Part shown: piece by piece, positions 1 to 10,030 of the stretch
Position numbering within the stretch: the stretch's first letter is position 1
How the letters are laid out: each line of letters starts with the position of its first letter
From: Lindgomyces ingoldianus
Taxonomy: Eukaryota > Ascomycota > Dothideomycetes > Pleosporales > Lindgomycetaceae
DNA length: 64,000 nucleotides
Assembly (NCBI RefSeq): GCF_010093535.1
Contig: NW_022985177.1
Span: 352,857 to 416,856, forward strand
Direction of reading: 5' to 3'
Position numbers and translations under genes: made by a program
The notes under the pieces: generated by a model
Told to the model about the DNA's origin: nothing
Seen by the model: the letters and a program-made list of their open reading frames with translations, nothing else
Database searches by the model: none

Positions 1-667
1 AGACATCACCCTTGGCGATGAGATCAAGAAGCTCGGCTGCCAGTCTGAGCAATTAGACGTTGCTTCTCCGGAATCCATTCAAGCATTCAAGCAGAAGGTC
101 GGCGATCAGTCAGTCGACCTTCTGCTCAACATTGCTGGTAATTATTCTATTCTCCTCTCTAGCAATCAACAAACCTCGCACGGAACTCTAACATAGTTTC
201 CAGGCGTAGCAGCTAGTCCCTCAGACGACAACCTCGAATCCGTCAATGCATCCCTCCTCCACCGCAATTTTACAATCAATACATTCGGTCCGCTCCTTTT
301 AACTCAAGCCCTCCTCCCTAATATCTTGAAATCATCAAATCCCCGTGTCGTCGTCATGTCTTCCCGTATGGGCAGCATCGCGGACAACTCTACGGGTGGG
401 TGGTATGCATATCGCGGGTCTAAAGCAGCTGTGAATGCATTGTTCAAGAGCCTGGCGGTAGATTTGAAGGATAGAAATGTTCCAGTGGTGTTGCTTCATC
501 CGGGTATTGTGAAGACGAATATTTTCCAGGGGCAGTCGTGGGAGGGCATACAGGGTGCGGTGGAGGCGGATCAGGCGGCGGCTGAGTTGTGGAGAGTATT
601 GATGAGTAAAGGGTTGGAGAGTACGGGGAAATGGTGGCATCGGAATGGAGAGGAGTTGCCCTGGTAG
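1..667 (+). CDS. Short-chain dehydrogenase/reductase (SDR), 5' end missing
   Basis: This is the 3' part of an NAD(P)-dependent SDR whose start lies before the window. Exon 1 runs to 137, an intron spans 138-203 (GTAATT...CAG), and exon 2 runs 204-667; the phase is kept across the splice. The visible protein has LLNIAG (the NNAG-like structural motif), then VVVMSS with the catalytic serine, then YRGSK, which matches the YxxxK active site, and LHPGIVKT, the usual PG motif after the active site. These support a classical SDR of the C-factor-like group found widely in fungi. The glycine-rich nucleotide-binding motif would be upstream. Its substrate cannot be read from the sequence. The protein ends in a Trp-rich tail (GKWWHRNGEELPW). 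Confidence 0.85.
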
Positions 668-899
668 AGGTTTAGATTATACGAGAGCAGACGTATTCTT
701 GTTCCTGAAGCCCTCGGAATCAGGAGTTCTGTCTTAGGCTAGCTAATTCCTTATGAATGCCCTGCATGGACTCCTCTCAAGCTTTATCCTGTCATTATTT
801 CCCTTCAAGCCTTACAACCCTCTAATCTTTGAATCGTACGATTCCGTATAATGACATCAAACTACTAGGAGAATCCCTCTCGTCCAAGAATCTCCCACC
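668..899. other. Short intergenic stretch after the SDR
   Basis: This holds the 3' flank of the SDR gene and AT-rich sequence leading into the decayed 2EXR-like copy. No gene or repeat is seen. Confidence 0.4.
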
Positions 900-1538
900 T
901 ATTTAGTCTCCCTTCTTAACCATACCCCTCGAATTTCGTATACAGGCATATACCACCGCCTTCCACGTCCCTTGGGACATGAGTCAGCCACAGAAAATAT
1001 CGTATTTTCATTGGCCACGATCGCTCCAACGAGAAAGGGCAGTCTCATACCCCCCTCTATGCCGCGTCAACACAGCAAATATATCAAGAAGCGCTGCTTG
1101 AGCACACCAAAACCTTAAGATTCGTGTCCAACAATGGCACAGTCCTACCGGAAATTATCCCCTGGATAGAACGGCTTGATGGAAAGGTGAGCCTCTTCTA
1201 TATTGGATCTAGCGTACTTCCCCCTTTGCCACAGATACATGTCAAGAAAAGCAAAACATATGCAACAAGGCAAAGAAGTATATCGAAGCTTGATATCACA
1301 GTGTCCCAAACTTCGCGTTCTTAAGATCGTGATCAACCTCCCCAAAGAACAGCATCCGCATCATACAGCTGACATCATCTCCCTCCACAATCTGAAACAA
1401 ATCATCACTCTCATCGATATTCCCTTCCTTGCTTTTTCGATCTTTTCAGAGCAACCTGATAGCAATTGGGGTACGAGACCGGCCGATCATCCTGGCGAGA
1501 AGCTTGGTGAATTCGCATTATCGTACCTGGGTCTTTAG
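900..1538 (+). pseudogene. Frameshifted 2EXR/F-box-like gene, paralogue of the next gene
   Basis: Fragments in different frames match the intact-looking gene about 1 kb downstream. PPLCRVN (about 1050) and QIYQEALLEHTKTLRFV (about 1080-1130) correspond to AICSVNKQLYHEAALEFTKSRRFV in the downstream copy, but here they sit in different frames. A possible 48-nt intron follows (GTGAGC at 1187, CAG ending 1234). The C-terminal part (YRSLISQCPKLRVLKIVINL, to a stop at 1538) lies in a frame that the obvious splice does not restore. At least one frameshift, and probably two, separate the pieces, so I call it a decayed copy. It could instead be a gene with unusual splicing. The product is not characterised in any way visible here. 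Confidence 0.45.
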
Positions 1539-1963
1539 AACGACGAGTCGACTATGGATAGGGTGAGAGGTTGATTTCAAGAGAGGTTGCGGAAGGAGGA
1601 GAGGAGTGTTGTCGTACAAAGAAGACGGATTGGGTTGTGTGTGTGTGGGTCAAGTGTTTAACGTTTATGTAGAAGGAGCATCATCAAGATGGTAGTGAGG
1701 GTTCCTGCTAGGGCTGCTAAGAAATTACCTAAGGGCCCGTTCTCAGAGAAAGTAGGAAGTTGCAAGGATAGGTCAAGTGAAAGAAGTGAGGACCTGTAAC
1801 GGAAATTGGTTATCGGAAGATTGGAGTCAGATATTATATCATGGTGAGAGATGATACAAACCAAGGGACAGCTCAATGCTTGATACAAGCCTCAAATCCT
1901 GAGATCCAGCCTTCAATTCTTCGGATTGAAGACATGCACTAGGTAGTTCCAAAGTAGGCATAG
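1539..1963. other. Intergenic stretch between the two 2EXR-like copies
   Basis: A GT-rich run (about 1636-1648) is present. No convincing coding sequence is seen on either strand. Confidence 0.35.
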
Positions 1964-2830
1964 ATGCCAAGCGATATCTCTCTGCAACCCCCACCTGCGC
2001 AGAAACCTCAAATCTCACTCAAACATTATCTTCTCAACCCCAGAAGAATGTCGCCATCACAGCAGCCTTCAGGCAGTGAAATGCAGAGCCTGCTCCTTCA
2101 GCTTCCGCGCGAGATAAGAGACGAAATTTGGTCTTTCGTTGTGGCACCACACTCATGGCTTGGAGCTTCCGATGTCCTCATCGGCTTTTGGGGACATTCG
2201 TGCTCTGTCACAAGGCCTAGTGCGTTTATTCTCTAAACGTCGATTCTTTGTACTCCTGAAAACTTGTGTGCATCATGGCCTGTAGAATAGGCGTGTTTTG
2301 AAATGTATTAAAGTGCGCTTAAGAACGACTCCTAACTTCCCCAGGTTTCCTCCCCGCGATTTGTTCCGTAAACAAACAACTCTACCACGAAGCAGCCCTA
2401 GAGTTCACCAAAAGCCGGCGTTTTGTACTCTTCGACAGCGAAAGTACCGAGTTCTTGTTTTCATGGCTTTCCACGCTTAACCGAGGCTTCGACAATGTAC
2501 GCGCACTGAATTTTTACCATTTCAGGGTCGAGAATATTCCACGTACTTCACTCTCTCGGGATTTAGTTCTCATCATGAAATGCAGAAATATTGAAAGTTT
2601 GCACCTAACTCTGAGAGAAGGATATCGCGGGTTTTCAGAGCCGCGGACTACTCCGATGGGAAGGTCGAAGATTGGGACTATGCAGATTTATCATTATGAT
2701 CGCTTGGTGCGCTCCGATCGCAAGAGGTTAAGAGTGGGCCTAGCTTGGTCTCGACTACAAAGCTTGACTTTCTCAAATTCAGATTATTGAAGAGGAATGG
2801 ACAATCAACGAGAGTGATAGGATTCGTTAA
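1964..2830 (+). CDS. 2EXR/F-box-like fungal protein with LPREIRDEIW motif
   Basis: The N-terminus carries LLQLPREIRDEIWSFVV, the signature of the large fungal 2EXR/F-box-like families. These are usually adaptor-like proteins of unknown partner. Exon 1 runs 1964-2219 (an alternative start is the ATG at 2048). The intron 2220-2344 starts GTGCGT, has a CTAAC branch-site-like element and ends CCCCAG. Exon 2 begins FLPAICSVNKQLYHEAALEF in frame. The direct reading stops at 2790. A better-looking end is obtained by removing 2734-2782 (GTGGGC...TTCAG), which joins KRLR to IIEEEWTINESDRIR and stops at 2830; both phases agree, but the donor is atypical. The spliced product is about 230 residues. The gene sits in a decayed neighbourhood, so loss of function is possible. 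Confidence 0.5.
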
Positions 2831-3899
2831 ATATGGAAGTTGCTATGCACTCTCCTGTACAGGTCTTAAATCGGCTCCAAGCTTAGCAAAACCCCAGGCT
2901 CCCTTTTACAGACTTCTCTCTCGAACGGTACTTTAGCAGTTGCCTCGAGGGTACAGAGCTAATTCGCTTATTCTCCACTCCTTGCAGCTCAAGCCCTCTC
3001 ACGCATACTCTCGTAGGCCTCAGCTTCTGGAAACCCTCTTTCTGCACCCTCTACAAACACATACTACGGCTGTAGAGCTGCAATATTCAGTTCAGTTGGA
3101 GACCAAATCATCCAGATCACAACTCCGGAAAGCAGGGTGTGGTATGCCCAAAGGTCCGGATTTGCAAGTAGTATTATCCAGCTACACTTCAGGACCTACA
3201 TATTATCGGAGATTCAGTACGGATCTGTAGTAACCTTCGGAAAGCCGAACCAACGGTTTTCGCTGCGGCAATCAGATTCGGTGCCCTCATATTAAGGATT
3301 GAACCCGGGGTGGCGTATTAAGGCTCCTGGGTATGGTTGATGGCGTTCTTGGTCGTATCTAAATCCCCCTGCTCGGTCCCTTAGCTAGAATCGAGAGCCC
3401 GTTTCGGTTGGTAGTCTGATACCTCATTACTTCTCACTTTGTTAGTACTTTTGTACTGTTGGGAGGAATGTAGGATGATTTAGGGGAGACACTACTTGTT
3501 TTTGTATACTACTATCATAGGAGGTGACACAGAAATCTCTGCTTGCTACACTACAGAAACACATACAACAGCAATACAGAAACCCACCCAATCGCGTAAG
3601 AGGCATGCTCCAGTCAATAGGCAACTGTCACTCTAAAAGGTCTATATCAAACGTACTACGGGGCAACTTCTCAGCCTCACCAACCGTAAGTAGCAGCCCA
3701 CAAAGCTACTACTTTGGTATGGCTCACACGGCCGTAATAGAGTGAAACGCGCCATGAGTAATACGTCCTGTTGATCACCCTGGTTGCGCAGGCGACAGAA
3801 TGGTTGGAGGTTTCCGGAACCCAAGCTACCAAAAGTAGAGCTTCGCCATAGTTGAACACCTCAACTCATTAGCTATCAATGAGTCGCAAGAAGTGATAG
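2831..3899. other. Non-coding or decayed stretch
   Basis: There are only short, overlapping open frames on both strands with no recognisable domain. A short match to the start of fungal 5S rRNA (reverse strand, about 3350) is too small to call. Probably degenerate sequence. Confidence 0.35.
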
Positions 3900-4895
3900 T
3901 GCGGAGATTGATTTCGCACTGCTAAGGCATCAGACGCCAGTTGACTTACTCATGAGGGCTTTGGGTAACACTTGTCCGGGCCGAATAGTCACCGAAGCAA
4001 ACTGCATCTCGTCCCAAGCGCCTCGTCCTTTTAAAGACAGAGCCAAGCAAGTTTGTTCAATCAGCCTATATTGCTGCCTTCTACTCGGAGGGATCAAAGG
4101 GCTACCTAATTCTGAAGGTCTTTGCTAGAATAGCAATCACAGCAACAGCAGAGCTAACTCCGCGCCGTAGAGGAAGGTCGCCGATATTCACCTGGATACG
4201 CGACTTATATTGCGAAAACCTGTGATTAGCTGATGCTAGTGCAGTCGCTATTGTCGCGTGCAGATAGTAGGCGGTGCGATCGATTGGTAAGGCCGGGACA
4301 TCCTCGACCAGCTGATCTTGAAGACCTACCATAAGTGGTACCCTGTAATGCTTTTGTTGTCTATAGCTTCGTTGTTATTCACCAAGGAAGAAGAAGTAAG
4401 TACAGATACCACGAAACGTATGTCTGGATTCCCCCCATAAGAGCACTAGGCAACTATGACGGACATTGAAGCACAGGACAGCAAACAGGAGTGACCGGGG
4501 GTTGTGAAGCAGATGAAAAAGTTGACAAACCTTCCCCTTGTCAAGAAGTAGTCAAAAGGTGGAGCTCCAGTTTCAACGTAGGATTGCTTTAGCGCTTCTT
4601 GAGTGTTGCGTGAGGCGACACTTGCTAGCATTGAGCGATTGAGCTACTCAGATTTGAGTTACCAGAACCTAACATACCGTATTTTGGGAAATTCTATGGC
4701 ATAGTTGGCGTTGAGTAGGATAGAATGTGGGGTGCTTGATTTTTGCGGTGCAAAGTTCCAGGAGTTAAAACAGAAATGCGTCCAATCAGTCATCCATGCT
4801 CCAGTCCCTGGACAAGAGCATTGAATAGCTGGGTAGGCATGATTGCTGCGAAAGCGGGTATACACTGAAATATTTACCAGTGGTCCATGAAGCAT
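3900..4895 (-). pseudogene. Possible relic of a GHMP-kinase-like gene
   Basis: Reading the reverse strand, one segment (about 4895-4669) runs to a good intron (GTATGT...GCTAG). The next piece continues ASVASRNTQEALKQ and opens another intron-like gap. The third piece (4332-4102) contains IGDLPLRRGVSSAVAVIAIL. This resembles the GHMP kinase ATP-binding motif of the type LPIxRGLSSSAAV, with one Ser of the SSSA core replaced. A stop follows at 4102-4104. Beyond it another frame reads RGAWDEMQFASVTIRP, which may correspond to the region after that motif. Multiple stops make an intact kinase unlikely. The family assignment rests on one motif, so this is tentative. Confidence 0.25.
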
Positions 4896-5303
4896 GGAGC
4901 ATTGATTACCGCTATTGGATAGGAGTTAGAGTCATGCGATCAGGTGAAGTCAGGCATCTTAGTTTACCTAGAGCTCCTGCTATCGAGTTGTCTTCGATCG
5001 CAAATCTTCATATGTTTATGTTGATTCGACCTCACATTAATACCTCCAGGCTTATTCGGGTTATGGATGGTCACGACCAGTATGCATGCCGGGCATGAAA
5101 GTAGCACAAGCCAGAGATGAATTTGGAGCTAATTACCTAATGAGGTTAGTCTAATTATGGGGAACAACCGAGGCCGAATCATCACATGCATGTCACGACC
5201 GCTCAATATCATCATCATTTGAAGCGTGAGCCACGCACGATGCGCAAGCCTCCGAACGACTGAACGCCAGCCTTCTGTCACGAATGACGGCACCGCAATA
5301 GCC
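4896..5303. other. 5' flank of the peroxisomal ABC transporter
   Basis: This is the upstream and leader region for the gene starting at 5304. An in-frame extension exists from 5226 but lacks family features. No clear promoter element is identified. Confidence 0.35.
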
Positions 5304-7539
5304 ATGGCCGTGTTGTCCAAGCTGTCTTCAGCAAATGCCATGTCCAGACGCTCCCTCAAAGGAATAGTAAACGAGCTCACAGATAGATACCTGCAGCACC
5401 GCACGAGGATATCGCGCGCGGTTTACCTCACACTCTTTGTCGCCCTCATCAATCGGATTCGCAATGCTATTGCCGAGCAGAAAGCAGCTTCCCTGCGCCA
5501 GGCCGAGGTCCGCAGGCGACCCGCAACTGGTACTGCCGAGGGGGAGGCAGCGTCGCGGAAGAAGGTGGAGCTAAACAGAGAGTTTTTCAAAAATCTTCTG
5601 AGATTACTGAAAATTGTAATACCGGGATGGAGGAGTAAGGAGCTCCGCTTACTCATCAGCCATAGCATATTCCTGGTTCTTCGGACAATGATCAGTTTGT
5701 ATGTTGCGGAGCTGGATGGGCGGCTTGTGAGCAGTTTGGTGAGAGGTAAAGGAAAGGACTTCCTCACGGGGCTGGTGTGGTGGATGACGGTTGCTATTCC
5801 AGCAACATTCACTAACTCAATGGTAAGAGATATGCTAACCGACCCTTCGGTGACCCGCTGACCTTCTCACAGCTCTCCTACCACCAATGCAAACTCTCCC
5901 TTCAATACCGGACCCGCCTCACCCACTACATTCACAACAAATATCTTTCCCACATGACTTTCTACACACTCTCTGCCCTCGACGATCGGATTAAAAACGC
6001 AGACCAACTTATCACAGTTGATGTGGCCAAATTCTCAAACAGCCTGGCGGAACTCTACTCCAACATCGCAAAACCCGTCCTAGACATGATAATATACAAC
6101 TACTCGCTATCCCGAAGTGTCGGAGGCGAAGGCCTCTTCTTCATGAGCTTACTCGTACAGCTCTCAGCAAACGTCATGAGGGCATTGACTCCACCATTCG
6201 GGAAATATGTTGCGGACGAGGCAAGGTTGGAGGGAGAATTCAGGTTTCAACATTCGAGGTTGATTGACTATAGTGAAGAAATTGCCTTATATCATGGACA
6301 TGAGGCAGAGAAAGATACGCTGGATAAGGGATATTTCACACTTATCAAGCATGTGAATAGGATATTAAGGAGACGGTTCTATCATGGGGTCATGGAAGAC
6401 TTTGTCATCAAATACTTCTGGGGCGCACTAGGGCTCTTGCTCTGCAGTGTACCAGTCTTTTTCAAGATACCTGGTGTAGCAGGCAAGAGCATGGGGGATC
6501 GGACAGAAAGTGAGTGAGCTTTACATCGGTCCCTTTGCCGGCTCTAACACATCTCCTTTTAGGCTTCGTAACCAACCGCCGAATGCTACTCATGTCTTCT
6601 GACGCCTTCGGCCGAGTCATGTTCTCCTACAAAGAAATTACTGAACTCGCCGGCTATACCTCACGTGTTTCGACCTTGCTCGACGTCATCGACGATATCC
6701 AAGCCGGCCGCTTCGAAAAGAAGCTAGTCTCATCCGCTGACACCGAAGAAAATGCTGCTGTCCTGCGAGGCCGAGGTAATGTGACTGAAGGCGAAGACAT
6801 CGAATTCGTTGGTGTGCCCATCGTATCCCCCAACGGTGATGTTCTGGTCCGCGCTCTAAGCTTTACCGTAAAGCCCGGCGACCACCTCCTCATTGTCGGC
6901 CCCAACGGCTGCGGCAAATCCTCCCTCTTCAGAATCCTCGGCGGCCTATGGCCCGTGTATGGTGGAACGGTACGGAAACCACCATTTGAAGACATCTTCT
7001 ATATCCCACAACGGCCATACCTCTCTCGTGGCACCCTCCGCCAACAAATCATATACCCTGACAGTATCCGAGAAATGCGCGACAAAGGTATCACAGATGC
7101 TGATCTCTACCGCATTCTGTCCGTTGTCGAAATCGAATCCATCGTTGACCGCCCAGGAGGCTGGGACGCGGAGCAAGAGTGGACTGATGTCCTTTCCGGA
7201 GGTCTACAACAACGTGTTGCAATGGCCCGTTTGTTCTACCATGCACCGAAATATGCAATCCTCGATGAATGCACAAGCTCTGTAACACTGGAGGTTGAAA
7301 GAGTTATGTATGATGAAGCGAAGCGCTTGGGTATTACCCTCATGACTGTCAGTCATAGGCGGAGCTTATGGAAGTATCATTGCAGGATACTACAGTTTGA
7401 TGGCCAGGGCGGGTATTATTTTGGGGTCTTGGAGGCGGAAAAGAGAGCGGAGTTGGAGGATGAGAAAGAGGAGATCGAGTTGCAGCTACGAGCTGTGCCA
7501 GAGATTGAGGAGAGAATTCGGGAACTGGAGTCGGCCTGA
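5304..7539 (+). CDS. PXA2: Peroxisomal ABCD-family half-transporter (PXA2-like)
   Basis: This is predicted to import long-chain acyl-CoA into peroxisomes as a heterodimer with a PXA1-type partner, by family knowledge. Exons are 5304-5822, 5873-6509 and 6563-7539, giving 710 residues, the usual half-transporter size. I chose the ATG at 5304 for its context (GCCATGG); an in-frame extension to 5226 is less likely. The N-terminal half is the membrane domain, with an EAA-like loop near residues 216-241 ([20 protein letters not shown]). The C-terminal ATPase has Walker [10 protein letters not shown] (about 498), signature LSGGLQQR (about 596), Walker B YAILDE (about 616) and the switch His in [12 protein letters not shown]. 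The signature has LQ where many ABCD proteins have EK; I believe this is normal for the PXA2 branch but could not check. A short acidic coiled tail ends the protein. Confidence 0.93.
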
Positions 7540-10030
7540 GGTGGGTGTGCCCCAGAATAAAGGGAACCGATGTGTGGATGGTGTTAATCTTGGTAGGGTT
7601 CTTCAGTGATTTGTGGGGGCAATTTGTATAAGTATTGTGCCGTGATGCTTTATAATCTACCCATGTCATATTGATTTGGAAAGAGGAGGCCAATTTGGGT
7701 CTAAAGATGTATCTGATCTTGCATTTGCGCGTGGATTGGATAGATTAGATACATAGAATCTTGGAGTTGTGACTTCCGCGCTTACTTTCTACGCTATTTT
7801 CAATCCCCTTCTTTCGGCCCCAGGTGGTAATTACTGATGACAGAGATTGATATGGGCTTGTATTTGGGGTAGCAGAGGCCACAGTGAGAAGAACATGTAA
7901 ATGAGCCTTGGAGAAACACACAGAGGTGACGGGTTCGACGGCTACGTATTCAGTAGACGCGAGAAACGGGAGATAGTATGAGGAAGAGGCCAAAAGGGAT
8001 CGAGGCTTTGAGGCAACCTTGGACGTTTCCAAAGCCTATCTAGCTGGGCGCCCAGCTGGTGGTGCGGTGAGCGGAGATGCGCAAAGGCTGGTGTGCTGAA
8101 TCTACTGCATCTTGTCAGCTAATTTGGAACATGACCGAGGAAATTTAGAGCTGAAATCTGCATCCTGTTGTAGTTCTCTCTGATCCCGGTAGGAAGTTCA
8201 GCACGCAAATTCTACCTCAGTAGTATCACCACCGCAACCAAAAAAAAAACAGGGATGGTCTCTTGCCCAACCAACTTCCAGATCATCAGTGCGTACTGAA
8301 AGTTTTTTTTCAGTTTCACCCAAAAGGTGATGGGATTCATGATCGGTAGAGCCGAAGCAGGTGTCTCCATTGTTCGGGGCATAGGTGCAAATCCAAGATC
8401 GCTGTTTCATTCTCCCGTATAGCATCGGAATCGCGACGATTTGGTGGCGTGTGGGAGTCTTGGGTAGGGCCGACAAGTTGACATAGTGTGCGGCAATAAA
8501 AGCATGGTTTACTTATTTGGTTGCTCTTACTCATGGATTGGGGAGTGCGCTGTCAGACTTCATATGCGGCAAGAAGTACGTCTTTCTGGAGCAGAACAGA
8601 GAGATTCTGACGTGCCTGAAACTAATAATGGTGCTTAGGTGAAGTTGAATGCAGTCCATGAAGCTCCATGAGGGACTCTAAGGGCAGTTGTTGATGAAAT
8701 TCTGGTGGCTGACTCTCCAATGCATCGTATTTGTCTGTAGGCACGAAATGCTGTAAGGGAGAGAAAGGCGCGCTGGTAAAGAAGAAGACATTTCATTAGA
8801 GACTGTTAGAAAGCTTAGCAAGTTGAACGACGCTGGCTTTCCTGAAGACCTCAATGTCGAAGAAGGCGGATATGCATTCTCCCGGCAGGCATAGCTGTGC
8901 TGCTGCCGTGGGTCCGTCCTCGGTCAGCACCTGAATGCTGAGTGGCCCTCAGCTAGTTTACCTATGTATGGGTAGAATAGTTATCAAGAGCATTTCTAGT
9001 GACGCTGGGAACTGAGGTCTGTTTGGGGACATATGCCCTCCTAGGGGCCTTGGTGAAAGAGGAACAACGGAGACAGTTATCTTAGCAGCAAATGCGCGAT
9101 ATTGCTAACCATGCACCATTCTGGACAATCTTCTCTCGAGTATATCTGCCCAAAGTGATTTGAACATGCTCTCCGAGTTATCAGCAGTGCAAATCTGCAA
9201 TTGCAGCTCAGCAGTCGCTTTGAGGGGACTGCCCGAGGAGTTTGTCCTTGGTGCCTACTTTTCTTACTCTCCACTCATTGTTCATAGACCTACATTAGCG
9301 TCGTGGTCTTTCCTTACCCTCATCATTCACCGGTTGTGCCTCCTTAAAATCACGTGCTAGAAGGACTGCCTTGCTATCTTTCGCCTTCCATCACTCATTA
9401 CTTCTTATCGGTCCTCGCTAGCTTCGCGATGCTTGTTGTGGTGCCTTCTGATGGAAGCAAATGAAAGCAGCTCGCTGCACAGCTTTCTGCACCACCATGA
9501 AACCGCATCCGCCTGCCTATCTTCTCCATTTCTCCTCCATATAACCTTGTTTCTTCTTGCAGCCTCTGGCAACATGATCCGACTAGAGGTTCACTGGTGC
9601 ACAGACCACTGGTCCCGATCCGCTCCGGGCTTAGCGGGGGTACCAATGCCAGCAGCCGATGCTGGACATCACGTGATACGCGCCAGCACTTGGCAAGCCA
9701 ATCGCGCTCTGCCAACATCCATTTTCTGGACCTCCTTCTTCCGTCTTCACTCTTCACCATCGATGCTGCCAGTCACCACAACACGCCAGCAACGACCCCA
9801 AACGCATTGCAGCTTCTCAAATCCACAACTGCGTTTACTTCTGCTTACTTTCCGGGCTTTTTTTCCCGTTGGTTTTTAGCAGGTCCCGGCCTTTGCACTT
9901 GCACGGCGACGCGTCGCGTCTTCCTCCAGCACATCCTCAACAATTTGCCAACTACAGCACAGCAACAACTACCTGCAGCACAGCCGCAACTTCTCTCACC
10001 ACCTCCGCCGTGGCTGATCCCAAAGTCGCC
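7540..10030. other. Intergenic region between PXA2-like and dynactin genes
   Basis: This 2.5 kb stretch holds the 3' flank of the transporter and a long pyrimidine-rich leader before the dynactin start, including CT-rich runs from about 9700. A poly-A run lies near 8240. Open frames near 8200-8530 (reverse strand) show no recognisable domain. Confidence 0.4.

Noticed and set aside
3280..3420. 5S rRNA or tRNA-like pieces
   Set aside because: Only about nine bases match the start of 5S rRNA, and the GGGTTCAATCC T-loop-like piece has no matching A box or stem.
9869..10030. N-terminal extension of the dynactin gene
   Set aside because: The frame is open but starts at a TTG codon, and the region looks like leader; the ATG at 10031 has a strong context and leads straight into the CAP-Gly domain.
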